The notes beneath the pieces are model-generated. The model ran no database searches. It was given only the letters and a program-made list of their open reading frames with translations, and was not told the origin of the DNA. 64,000 nucleotides of DNA. Origin: Misgurnus anguillicaudatus. Taxonomy: Eukaryota; Chordata; Actinopteri; Cypriniformes; Cobitidae. Shown piece after piece: positions 20,888 to 32,679 of this stretch. The stretch spans positions 15,818,001 to 15,882,000 of the forward strand of contig NC_073340.2 of NCBI RefSeq assembly GCF_027580225.2, read 5' to 3'. Each line of letters begins with the position of its first letter. Positions within the stretch are counted from its first letter, which is position 1. Position numbers and translations under genes: made by a program.

Positions 20888-23800
20888 TGTTGAATGCATG
20901 GAAGAAGACAAGAAGAAGAAATCAAAGAAAAAGAAGGGGCAGACATGGGCCAAGGAGGGACCAAAGGATCCTTTCGAACTGGTAAGTGAAGTTTGTGTGT
21001 GAACTTTTTTAATACAAATAGATTTCTTCGTCTTTTTACAAAAACTATCAGTTGAATTAGTCTATTTTTCTTATCTGTTCTCTTCCCAGCTCAACTCCCT
21101 TCCTGAGGAGAAGCAACAGGAGATTCAGAAAGCCCTGCACCTCTTTTCTGTGGGCCAGGGGGCTCCAAAGAACCTCAAGGAGGCTCTTGGACACAAATAT
21201 CAGTTTTGGGATACCCAGCCAGTTCCTAAGATAGGTATGCTGCACCAGAAACCAGGTGAACTATAAAGAGAGTTGAGCAAGATAGATCGCAAGACAGTTA
21301 GTGTTGACAGTTTAACACTATTATACCAAAGCAGTCTCATTAGACATGCTGTTTTGAGTCCCTTGTTAATGTGACATCACACTGATAAAGCTCCGCCCAT
21401 GGTCACTCACTAACCCAAAAGCTTTTCCAAATGTGTTTATTAGCACGTTGTAGATAATGCGGCTAAAGATACTATAGAGGGGATATGGCCAGACATTGCT
21501 TTTGCTGACATATATGTTTGTCTTGCCTAACACTATTAAACCATCCCACCTTTGTAGAACACAAGGCTCATCATAATGTTTTTTAATAAAGACTCACTGA
21601 CAAAACTTTGCAATTACACAAGAGAGTATTCATTGGTGTATTTTTTATAGAATTTTTATCCCAAAATTGTACATACCTGACATATGGCTACTGCTACTGA
21701 TTAACTTCTCCTTTGAGTGTTTTTTGCAGTCTGGAATTTTTTTGTTGTTGTTGTTGAATCTGTTTGTACCATTGATCACACAACTATTTTCCCATTTTAG
21801 ACGTGTTTTTCACGCTATGTTAATGCTGTCGCTTAGCCAAACTGGCTGGCTGTTCTAGCAAGGGCCGCGAAAATGTCAGTATAACTGACAATTATGAGCA
21901 AAAATTTTATTTAGTTGGACTTGATAGTGACACTAGCAACTGGTCAACCCACCTGTGGTCAGTGTACATCTATTTCCCATTTAGACGCGTTTTCCCTGTG
22001 TCTTCGCTGATTTCACACTGTACACAAATTCTGCCGTTCTGTCTTTTGCCACTCAGTGGGCGTAACCGCAGTCACTTTCGCCGGAGATGACGTCACGTGC
22101 ATACCCTCTAATGTCCTAGACTGTATTAACAGGAATAAGAACTATTTTTAACCGAAAACGCTCACTGTCTCTTGGTTGTGTTGAGGGCAGTAGCTCATTT
22201 GCATTTAAAGGCACACACACATGAATTAAAGGTACACCCAATATCGGGGCATATTGGACATGCTATAATAAATGATCTGTGAGGTACTTTGAGCTGTAAC
22301 TTCACAGACACCTTCCAGGCACACCTGAGACTTATATTACATCTTGTAAAAATTGACATAATGTGCCCTTTAAGGATGTTTAAATATCTTGGACAACAAA
22401 ACGTAAATACTAAATTAACATGGTTCAGGATTACAAACAACATTTATTGTCTTTAAGATGAGGAAGTGACATCGCAAGGGCCTATAGAATCAGAGAGGTC
22501 TGGTGTTCGAGAGGAACCATATTCACTCCCACAGGACTTCATTTGGGACACGCTCGACTTGGAAAACCAAGAACAGGTGAACGGGAAGTCGACTTTGTTG
22601 ATAAATCCTCTCTTTAACTAAAGAATGTAAAACATACAGTACTTTTACAGTAAAAGACATTTTTTATTTGTAGGTGAGAGAACTGTGTGACTTCCTGAAT
22701 GAAAACTACACTGAAGAAGATGACAACACAATTCGCCTCCATTACTCTCCACAATTCTTGCTCTGGTGTGTTAAAGCACGAAAGAAACCAAAACAGCTCG
22801 AATACTTTATGAATATGACTGTGTCCATTTAAAAAACTATTGGGTTTAGAGCAAGTGCAAGAAACAGTATTTATGGTACAATTGATGTCAGGTTTAATTG
22901 TTGGGGGAAATGATTTGACAAATATCTGTCATATTTCATGCACTTATAACAGGGCTCTTTGTCCCACTGGTTGGCAGTCACAATGGCATTGTGGAGTCCG
23001 GGTAAACTCCAGTCACAAACTAGTGGGATTTATAAGCGCCGTTCCTGCCACCGTTCAAATATTTGACACGTAAGTGCTTCATTTTTTTGGACAGTTATAC
23101 ATTTTTGTATTGATGCAAATTATTAAGTCAAGTACTTCACAGAGAGCTGAAGATGGTGGAGGTGAACTTCCTTTGTGTGCACAAAAAGCTTCGCTTTAAA
23201 AGAGTAACACCAGTCCTGATCAAGGAGATCACCAGACGGGTTCATAAACAGGGTATATTTCAGGCAATCTACGCTGCCAGTGCAGTTCTACCAAAGCCCA
23301 TCGCAAACCCCAGGTATGATGCTGGACCTTAACCAAAACCTCAACAGTTGTTGTTATGTGTTATCAAAACTAATTTGACTTTATTGTTGGTAAAAGATCT
23401 TGGCACAGATCTCTGAATCCACGCAAGCTGATTGAGCTGAATTTCTCATCTTTGACAAGTAACACCACCCTGCAGCGTGCCATCAGGCTAAACCGGCTTC
23501 CCCAGGTCAGATCGCCCTCCTGTGGGTCGAATGTAGCATGAAATACAAGTACAAGGCCCCTGAGGCAGTGATCAGTCAGAGCGGGCCCTTTGTAACATAA
23601 TCCATAATCTATCCATCAATGACAACTCACTCCTTTTCTCTCTATAACATCAGACAACAAAAACTCCAGGCCTTCGCCCCATGATCGAACAAGATGTGCA
23701 TGTGGTTCATGATCTACTGAGGAAACATCTAAAGGCGTTTCATCTCTCTCCTGTCCTGTCACAGGAGGATGTTCAGCATTGGTTCTTGCCTCGAGACTCT

Positions 23801-24486
23801 GTTATTGACACATATGTTGTAGAGGTCAGTATCACAGTTGTATTCGTATTGGTTTTCAGTGCATCTTTTTTTTAAAAGTTGATAAGATGGATTGTTTGTT
23901 TTATAATTTAGATTTAATGTCCCCTATTAATGCCACCCACATGTCTATAACAAACAGAGCTTAGATGGTGTCATTACTGACATGGTGAGTTTCTACACAC
24001 AACTCTCTACGGTTCTGAACCATCCGGTGCATAAAAGCCTGAAGGCAGCCTGTGCTCTCTACTGTATCAGCAAGTCCACACCAATCCAGCAGCTAATGGA
24101 GGACATCCTTATCATCTGTAAAGCAGTAAGTCAATAGACAGAGTATTGACATAATACAGCTGATTGGATTGTGCCTCACATGTGACATTACCCATAGATG
24201 TATATTTTGACTAATATTTTGCTGTGTCTGTTTCTCTCTTTCTCTTTTAATCTATTTAGAGGGGCTTTGATGTTTTCTTTGCACCAGATGTAATGGACAA
24301 TAAAGCGTTTTTTGAGTCACTTAAATTCAGGATGGGAGATGAATCCAAACAGTATTACTTCTACAACTGGAGATGTCCTGAAATAGCATCAGAGAAGGTA
24401 AATCAAAAAAATCTAAGAATTTGGGAGAACATTTTAAATGCTAATGTTTATGTTTTATATTTCAGGTGGGAATTGTGTTGAAGTGA
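20888..24486 (+). CDS. nmt1: Glycylpeptide N-tetradecanoyltransferase (N-myristoyltransferase)
   Basis: The enzyme moves myristate from myristoyl-CoA to the N-terminal glycine of cytosolic proteins. Exons: 20888-20981, 21090-21234, 22458-22576, 22674-22765, 22953-23069, 23143-23313, 23397-23505, 23654-23824, 23958-24125, 24260-24397, 24466-24486. All junctions are GT-AG and in frame. Family landmarks: a Lys-rich N-terminal tract (KKKKSKKKK), [32 protein letters not shown]-like [59 protein letters not shown]-like YYFYNWRCP, and the short last exon VGIVLK-stop. The first ATG seen is at 20898, but the exon appears to begin at an acceptor (20887), so an upstream first exon may exist; I could not find it. 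It differs from mammalian NMT1/NMT2 at several conserved positions. Placement beside plcd3 favours NMT1 over NMT2. Confidence 0.93.
22185..22375. repeat. MITE family B, partial copy
   Basis: Shares AGCTCATTTGCATTTAAAGGCACACAC, ACATGCTATAATAAATGATCTGT and the end ACATAATGTGCCCTTTAA with family B. It lies within the NMT intron before exon 22458. Confidence 0.7.
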
Positions 24487-24721
24487 TGGCATTTGTGTTC
24501 TTTCATTCATCCATTTTTACATCCATGCAGTACTATTTGCAAGTATTATTATGATCATTAAATTGTATTTGGATTTTTGTTCCTGGTTTATGGAGTTGTC
24601 ATTTTAATTGGTTCTTGGACTGTGTTTTGGACTGACTAAAGTTTTGTACAGTTTTGTCTTTGACCTGTGCGTTTATACAGACTGATTACTGTTATTTTCA
24701 ATGATAACATTGTATTCGTTA

Positions 24722-24727
24722 AATAAA
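24722..24727 (+). terminator. Poly(A) signal of the NMT gene
   Basis: AATAAA lies 236 nt after the NMT stop codon, followed by the TG-rich stretch 'TTATGTCTCGTATATGTCTTATGTTT'. It is the first canonical hexamer downstream of the stop. Confidence 0.65.
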
Positions 24728-24949
24728 TCTCTACTAAAGGATCTCATCTTATGTCTCGTATATGTCTTATGTTTCCTCAAATATCTCAGTAAATTCTTCC
24801 CAGTTTCATTATTGATGTTTGCATTGATATTAATAAGGCAAATTAAATAATGCCACATTTAATGAAGTGCAATGTTGTACCTCAACTTTGTCACTATTTG
24901 ATACAATATAACTCACCATCTGTTAAGATGTACATATAAGTCACTGTAA

Positions 24950-25362
24950 AAAATCCGTAGAAATTACAATGTTATTGTAGCTGGGTTGCCTGTAATTTAC
25001 CGTAGATTTAAATTTATGTTATTTACTGGCAACATTTTGTTCAAAGTTAAATGAACATTAAGCATTTACAAGTCTTTGTCTTTACAGAGAAAAACTAAAA
25101 AAATTATCAAGCAAAACATTCTGGGAAACAAAATTTGAAGCAAAAAACAGAAAAAGGTTGATGATGATTTCTGTTTCCCAGAATGCTTTGCATGAGGCAG
25201 TTATTATATAGTTTTATCATGTAAACATAAAGACTTGTTAATATGTAAAATTTATTTAACTTTGAACAAACTCTTGCCAGTAAATAACATAAATTTAAAT
25301 CTACGGTAAATTACTGGCAACCCAGCTACAATTGTAATTTCTACAGATTTTTTTTACAGTAT
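24950..25362. repeat. Foldback MITE family D, copy 1
   Basis: ACTGTAAAAAATCCGTAGAAATTACAAT at the left pairs with ATTGTAATTTCTACAGATTTTTTTTACAGT at the right, and the arms extend about 120 bp. A related copy is at 54675-54890. It lies between the NMT poly(A) site and the supervillin promoter. Confidence 0.85.
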
Positions 25363-26179
25363 AATCTGCGACACATTTTTTTTACTGCTGTTAATAGTGA
25401 CGTATTTGAAAAGACAACTATAGGTATAAAGGATAAAACAGATAAATTATAACTTAAATGTACAATCTCTGACATTATGTTTTTAAATTAGTTTGTTTCA
25501 TTGCTTTGAAACATACCATATGTGCTTTAGATAAATTATGTTTATATTCATTGATGCTATGCATACATTTGTGGTTTGCTATTTGTTGTTTTTTTTTTGT
25601 AGCAAAACCATGGTTATTTTGTAGTAACCATGTTTTATAACTGTAGTAAACCACCATGGTTTATTTTCACAAGGGTTGTGTGTATTAGAGCCCTCTTGAA
25701 ACAAGATAATCTCAAAGGGTTTATCCTCAATAATAAATTTGTTGTATACACAGCGGGTATAAACAAAATGTGCACAGTAATTGTAAATATACCGTGTCTG
25801 TCTCTATTGCACAGTAAATGTTCTGTACAATGTTCACTCAGTAACACCAGATGGCGTTAAACGCTAGTAGGCCTATGGTGCACGTTTGTTATCACACATG
25901 CTATCGGCATAAACATTCAAAACCGAATCATAAACCAATTGTTATTTTCATTTTGGTTTAGACTGTCACGTTTTTCTCTATTAGAATAACTCGGTGTATC
26001 ATTGTATTAAAAATGTGGCTTTTATTATGAAATACATACATTTTTGTACAACACATGAGGAATTTCACTGATACAATATTTTCCAAGCTGTGGAGTATCA
26101 TGAATATTAAAACGGACAGTTTTATGTGACGCAGTCTCCAGGTGTGTTCACTTCATTCAGCGCTGCGCAGACTAATCGT
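25363..26179. other. Intergenic stretch without a recognised gene
   Basis: AT-rich DNA between the NMT gene and the promoter region. It contains a short CCATGGTT palindromic patch (25607-25660). Frames here are short and unlike known proteins. Confidence 0.5.
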
Positions 26180-26340
26180 CTCATGACATCCAAGTACCGC
26201 GAGAGCGTTTCAAAACGGTGTTTTCGCAGTAGCTTGCGTCATACGCGTATCGGTCTGCGCAGTCAAACACACCATTCAACGCGGAACAGATCGCGCAGCG
26301 GATTGGCGTGGACAGGGGCGGGATCTGAACTTTCAAACAT
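26180..26340 (+). promoter_or_regulatory. GC-rich promoter, probably of supervillin
   Basis: CpG density rises sharply against AT-rich surroundings. An inverted CCAAT box (GATTGG, 26301-26306) lies just before a GC box (GGGGCGGG, 26315-26322), a common spacing in TATA-less vertebrate promoters. The next + strand gene is supervillin, whose first coding exon needs an upstream 5' exon. Assignment to that gene is inferred. Confidence 0.6.
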
Positions 26341-26680
26341 CGCTGTTGTAACTCACTCACTCTCACATTTTGCGCCTGCTCTAGCTTGCGGTACACGGTG
26401 TTAGTTCCTGTGTATTTTATACGTCAAAAACAACGTGAAGTTTGCACCCATCACCTCCGAAGGAGGGACATGCGGCCGTTTAATCCTGGCAGAGCTTACT
26501 ATCTGTCCAAAGACACAAGGACCGCTGCATGATTTCAGGTGCTTGTGCATTTCTTTGTTATTTCATTGTTCATGCATTATTTATTACTGGAAGAGACGTT
26601 GTAAGTACAACGCACTTGCCCAATGACCAGCTTTGCTCATCGGATATTGCACTTGACTCATTCAGCGAAATCCTGAGTAG
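26340..26680 (+). other. Probable 5' non-coding exon of supervillin
   Basis: The stretch just below the GC box ends at a near-perfect donor, GAGTAG|GTGAGT (intron from 26681). A weaker alternative donor, TTTCAG|GTGCTT, lies near 26539. I see no credible long reading frame, which suits a 5' UTR exon, because the coding exon at 44645 has its own in-frame stop upstream of the ATG. The start site is not precisely placed. Confidence 0.45.
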
Positions 26681-27069
26681 GTGAGTAACGTTAACCGTTA
26701 GTGTAACTTACAGTATTTAATCAGAAATGTTAGATTTTGTTCATTGGTGTCCCACTATGACGTTTAGCTACGAAGTTATATATCTATCCATGTTGTGTTT
26801 GGGATACTGAGCTGTCTGGATCAGGCTTTCAGTTTTGCTGTTTTGTTTAGAAAATGTGGTTCAAGTCAGTGCTGGTTTGTGAAACGTGTGTGTGAAGAGG
26901 GAGGGAGGGAGTGATAGGGGGTGGAGAGTGTTGTTAAATTCAATAGAAAAGCAAGTCTCTGTTAAAACCTTGTCTGTACATTCAAATTTGTGGTATGAAT
27001 TGGCTTTTATTTGAGCTTTTTTATCTGATCTATTTCTTAGTTTCTGTTTGCTTGAGAGTAGTTGACATG

Positions 27070-27120
27070 AGTTCTGTTTAAAGGAATAGTTCACTCAAAA
27101 ATGTGATTTTATCTTTTAAT
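27070..27120. repeat. GGAATAGTTCACTC repeat fragment
   Basis: TTAAAGGAATAGTTCACTCAAAAATG matches the left end of the GGATAGTTCA family. No right end was found, so it is truncated or solo. Confidence 0.6.
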
Positions 27121-27669
27121 TGACCTATTCCAGATGTAAATTACCATCAATGAATGCACATGTACAGGTCCCAAAATGTTAAAGCTCCAAAAGCACATAA
27201 ATCCATCAAAGTAATCCAAATTAAAGCAAAACAATTTTTGCTTTTTTTTTGCAGAATTAAAACCAAAACAAGCCCTTGCAAGTGCTTAATTTAAATGCAC
27301 CTCCTTCACAATTGGTCATATTTGTCTTTCATCATGTGACACGCAAGAGCCAATAAGATTTACATTTATTAAAGTGCCGCCATGTTTACTACACAGATTT
27401 TTGTATACAATAATACATAATGTATCTGTTGCTAAATATGGTTAAAATGTGCTTAAAGTGCACCTATTTCACTGCTAAAAAAATGTTATTTTGTGTATTT
27501 GGTATATTACAATGTGTTTGCTTGGTTTATGGTTAAAAAACACATAATTTTAATAAGCGCACGGATTTTGTACAAAACTGTCCCTGATTGACCAGCTAAT
27601 CTGTATGTTGTGATTGGCCTGAATACCTCTGACGTCAGCCGGAAATGTGACGCTCCTTACCATGTTTAA

Positions 27670-29311
27670 TGCTGCGTTTACACCAACCGCGTTTCAGGCG
27701 TCAAAATCGTGTCTACCACACCTAGTTTGCCGCTTGAACAGTTTGAATGCATTCGAAAAAGCAAGCATTTGATGCGCGACAGCGGCAAAATCCGCTTCTT
27801 GTGGGAGGGGCAAGTACTGCGGTTGTCTGTTTGCAAGATGGCTGATGTTGATTGTAAATTTATCGAGAGAGTTACCGGTTTGTATTTATTCACCTTACTA
27901 TAGGGGGAAAATAAACGCCGCGGGTCGATAAACGTCACGTGACTCAAAAGTGAAATGTGTATTTACAACTTACCAGGTTGCCCAATGTCCTCACTGACAC
28001 TCTTCCAAGAGAGGTTCTTCTTATTCTTGTCTCTATAGAAATAAGAATGTGTGTCGTATAGCTCCGGGTGACTGCTCACGGACAATATCAAGCGTTCCTT
28101 CATGTTGAATGAGTGACTTCGGGCGGGGCTGCCGCCACAGCAGCAAGCAGGCTCCTGATTGGTTAAAGTCGCCATGAAACGGAAGTATCAATTGCCTCAT
28201 TTTCCCAGTGGTGATGTGTATCCGAGTAAAACTGGCCTCTGAAATTAAATAAGGCAGGGCTGGATTTGAATTTGTCCATTGAGATCGGATTGGATCATTT
28301 GAAGTTTGTTCGTGTTGCTAATTGCTAATCGCAGTGATCTTCTCCCAGACCCCTCCCACCTGCCATACCATATGACCGGATTAAAGAGAGATCGTTTTTA
28401 GGAGGGGAGGAGATTTGCATTTTTGGATTAAAGATTATGAGGGCACATGAATTTTTAAAAATGAATGAAGCTCACAGATAAATCATTTGTAAAATACCAC
28501 AATATTACAAAACAAATCACAGTTTTTTTTATTTTACTTTTCATTGTGACTTTAACGCGCAGCGAAAATCAGCCAAAGTCCAAATTTTTCAACTCGGGCG
28601 TCAGCCGCAAATTTGAGTCAAACACAAAATGCAGAAAAAGCACCATTCGCGCGTACCATGTCAAACGCCTCATCCGCACCGCGAGACCTCCAGACGCGCG
28701 TCTTCACCACAGGCCGTAAAAAAATATGGACGTAGTGTCCGTGACGTCACCCATTGGTTTGTGAAGATCGCTTTTGAAGCTTAAAGTAGGCGTTGCCTGC
28801 CGTCGCCATCTTGGCCGCGCGTCCCCACGAATTACTCGTGGAAAACCGAAAATGGGTAAAGAGGCGGGACATGGGTGAAGCTGAGGTGAAATCATGCCTG
28901 CCTAGCGCAAGTCTAGTGACAGCAGTGGCTGTTCAACCGACACTCAAGCCGCCACGCCCTTAATTATGCAGAAGTTTAAGGCTTAATATAATCTAAACGG
29001 GTGAGTTACAAAAAAATTCACCCCCCTCACAGTTGTCATGAAGGGCAAAATTAGCTATATAGGCCAGAAACACTTTTTGTACCAGGCTGTAAACATATGA
29101 TTTTCTACTGTAAAGTTGGCCATTTTTAACATGGGAGTCTATGGGAATTGACTCCCTTTTGGAGCCAGCCTCAAGCGGCCAGTCGATGAATTGCAGTTTA
29201 AGTCACTTCCGTGTTGGCTTCATTAGAGAGATCGGAAGGTTGCCCCTCATTGACTTAACATTAAAATCATTTGCGCTTGACGCCTCTACAGCGGCTGGTG
29301 TAAACGCAGCA
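27670..29311 (-). mobile_element. PIF/Harbinger-like element, degenerate
   Basis: Inverted ends TGCTGCGTTTACACCA (27670) and TGGTGTAAACGCAGCA (to 29311) are flanked by TAA at 27667-27669 and 29312-29314, the 3-bp target duplication typical of PIF/Harbinger. The minus strand has a MADF-domain exon (27974-28175). No transposase DDE domain was recognised. A second repeat block (about 28705-29230, ATGGACGTAGTGTCCGTGACGTCA) is probably nested inside. It lies in the large supervillin intron. Confidence 0.82.
27974..28175 (-). pseudogene. MADF-domain exon of the Harbinger element
   Basis: Read on the minus strand from ATG at 28175, the frame gives a short leader then a MADF N-terminal half: ERLILSVSSHPELYDTHS, then YRDKNKKNLSWKSVSEDIG. 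It ends at a good donor, CAACCTG|GTAAGT. MADF is a Myb/SANT-like DNA-binding fold often carried by animal Harbinger elements as the second protein. The frame up to the donor is open. The partner exon with the rest of MADF was not found. A domesticated gene is possible but unproven. Confidence 0.65.
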
Positions 29312-29314
29312 TAA

Positions 29315-31589
29315 AAGATTCACTCGCAATGCTAACAGGAGTTAACTTGCAGGCTGTGAGTCCAAGCGGGAGGAATTATGATAATGTCGCTCTTGTCTAC
29401 ATCACCGATCCCAGAAAGTAAACTGTTACCTACAATCTGTGTATTTCTTATAGTCCAAGAAAAGAGATTTAAGTGGAGACAATAACTCGCGTCATCGTTT
29501 ACTTTGGGGTTTATACCTTTTGCATATCGTTAACATGCACTAATACACAATTACATACCAAAGGAAATGTAAAATCGTGAATCTGACCATTGGTGCTCTT
29601 TAAACTGTTTTCAGTTTTACTTCAGAAGACATATTAACTTACTGGAGTCATTAGGATTACTTTAATGATGTTTTAAACAAAATTCAATGGCATTACACAG
29701 CTTGAAAGGGCTAGTACATTATTTAATGTGATTGAACTTTGATTGTGTTCAGCTGAAGAAAGTAATATACTGTACTTTACCTTGGATCACATGAGAGGGA
29801 ACGCAACTCATCATGAGCACTGTTTTGCATACAAACATTTATTACAGTGGTGTTTGGGGTTCTGAGTTATAACAAACAATGATCCTGCGCTGTACAGTTG
29901 AAGAAAGCAAGCCGTTAAACACCTGCATAAACAAATGCACTACAAGTGAGGCAAACCATATTTGAGGAATGATTTCACCTCTTTCGGAGAAACAGTGTCC
30001 AGGAAGAATCGTGGATGGAATAGCTTATGGAACTGAGTTATTGTTTCATTGTTCATTTGAAAGTGTAGGTACATTTTTGAATAGCTTGTATTTGTACATG
30101 TATTATAGTATATACCATGCAACTACCATACCCACAGAGACCTCATTATTTAAAGGTGCCAAAGAATGCATTGAATTTTTTAAAATGTTCTCTGATATCT
30201 ACATAGAAGGTTTCTGGCTTTATTAAGTGCAAAAAGACGGTTATACTTGTCCATTTACAAACCTAGGATTTTCCCCTCAGAATGAAATGGTCCATTTATT
30301 TATTAATTAAAATTCAGCTTATTTAATTTAATTTTGACAGGGCAAGTAAAAGTTTGAACCACTTGCCTGACCAGGCCAGCAGAAAATCTTTTTTTGAGGG
30401 CCAGGGCTAAATGCAGATCTAGTATTAGAATAGCTATTAACTCAACAATGCAGGACGTGACCCCTTTATCTTAGTTCACTGAAACAATAAATTGTCAGTA
30501 CATAGTTTAACAGTTTTATTTTTGCCTTGATTTACAACAGCATTGTGCTAAATAAGCATAAGAGATACTGACAAGACTCGACCGGATTGCATTTTTAGAT
30601 GGGTAGATACACTTAATCAATCCTTGAGGGAAAACTGAGTGAAGCAATGAAGAACAGGAATGTTGAAGCATCAGACAGAGATAAGGTTTGATTTTCAACT
30701 GATAAACATCCAGATTTCATGCCTAAATTAACACATGTGGGAGTAAACACCATCATTCAGCACTGTAAAAATGGAACCAAGATATGTGCTTGGTATTTTA
30801 GTGTAATATGTTATGTTACTTCTAATAAATTTCAGTGTAATAATGTAACAGCTTGACTACAACAAGTTTGAATGCAAGTACAAATACCCCGTTAAGATCC
30901 ATTTTAATTTCTACAATGTGTTTGTTACATTTTTAGAGCCACAGGAACCAGTCCTGCCCCACATGGGTCATATCCTATCCAGCCCAATCCAAAACATATT
31001 ACTACTGATACAAAGCAGTCTAAATTAAATTTAGGATGTGTAGCTCAGTTAGAAAAACAAACAAAAACAGCATACCACGGTGAAGACCTGTTGCCTGTAG
31101 GTAATTCATAGTTTTAAATGCCTGAGGAGAATAGCAAAGCTCAAACAAGTCCCAGCAAAGTCTCTAAGTGCTCATAATTCTCCCAGGGCTTGTTTATTTT
31201 GATCCAAGTGAAACCAGAAAGCACTTTGTTGTAAGGTGATTGAGTCAGTGTTGCAGGGTCGGTATGTGGTGTCTTGCAACACTTGGAGGAGGAGTCAGGA
31301 TCATACAGGTGGGGGGATTTTAAGGTGTTTTCAGACCTGTGGACTGTTTGCTTTTTCTGAAGGAAGGATTAAGTTGTTGCAGAGCTGTCGTCTCCTGTTG
31401 GTTTGGTCGTTTTGACATGGTAACAGTTAAAGTAACCAAAAGTGGTTGGTGAAAGTCACGAAATGGCTCATAGTTGACTAGTCAGTTGATTTGTGAAATC
31501 ATCGAGTTTGTCTAGAATGTTTTTTTATTTTTGGCAATAATTGCTTTTCTTTTATGATCAAGGATACATCTTCATGTTTGTCCTCTATG
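29315..31589. other. Supervillin intron 1, unique-looking
   Basis: No exon or complete repeat recognised. This is mostly AT-rich single-copy-looking DNA, without strong coding signal on either strand. Confidence 0.45.
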
Positions 31590-31592
31590 AAA

Positions 31593-32679
31593 CTAGAGAT
31601 ACATCAATATAAAAAATTTCACCACATTCGATTATTCAGACTGATATCTGACTATTCCGATGCCGATATCGAATTTGGGTAACTTGCATTAAGTTTTTTA
31701 GTTTTTAGTTTCTTTTAGTTTTTTTCATTCATATACTGACCAATAATATTGTACATTAAACTAGTGATGTTTCTTTACATTTTCTACACACAGAGCCTCA
31801 AGCCTTGTCCACACGGACACGGGTATTTTTACAACCATGACTTTTTTTATGCGGTTCGGCCATTTGTCCACACGAAAACGCAGTATCAGGTCAAGCAAAA
31901 TTTTTAAAAGTGCGTCAGATCTACGCGGACCGCAAGTGATGTGATTGGTCCACCAGAACCCCTCCCGTCAGGTAAAAAAAACTGCGTCATAGGTATTTCC
32001 GTTTGCAACGGTGAAAACAAAGATGAGTCAAGTTGAGGAGTGATTTTACTCAAACTTTAACAAAAGTCACTGTTTATTTACTTCCATCATTGCTGGTCTT
32101 CTCAAATCATACACAAGTAGTTGCTGTTTCTTCTTCATTTGTGGGTTAACTTAGTAAGCTGCTTCTTTGATGTTCGCACTGCTACTGTGGTTACACGCGT
32201 GGATACTGCCTACCAGCGGTATAAATGAAAACCAACGCGGAACTTACGCTGTCGCTGCTACGCCGTAGGACCTACGCACACACGACTATAATGAGCCCTT
32301 AAGACTTCTGATTGGCCAACGTGGTGTTACGATTATGAATATACCACCTTCTGCTGGAGTGGCATGCTCTTGACAGCGCGTGATAGCGTGTTTTTTGCAT
32401 TTTCATGTAGGCAGAGATTTTTTTTTTAAACCGAGCATGTATGGACGAGATTTTTTTTTTAAACGCAGGAGGAAAAACTCAGGATATAAAAATATCCGTG
32501 TCCGTGTGGACTAGGCCTTAAATTCATTGCATTTTCCTGTTCTCTTTTAATGGACAGGATATATCGGCCATGATTATTGTCTGTTTTTAAACTATCATCT
32601 GATAGCCGATAGTGTAAAAAATAAATTGGTTTTATCGACCAATAAGATCATTGGCCAATACATTGGTGCATCTCTATAT
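31593..32679. mobile_element. ATATCGGCC-type TIR element with a nested element
   Basis: Ends TAGAGATACATCAATA and TTGGTGCATCTCTA are inverted copies, with CCGATATCG/ATATCGGCC words inside, as in dispersed fish hAT-like repeats. A second TIR element is nested at about 31799-32520. A fragment of the same type lies at 8830-8905. Confidence 0.7.
31799..32520. mobile_element. TIR element GCCTTGTCCACACGGACACGG
   Basis: The left end AGCCTTGTCCACACGGACACG mirrors the right end CGTGTCCGTGTGGACTAGGC. It is non-coding and inserted in the ATATCGGCC-type element, so it is the younger of the two. Confidence 0.82.
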
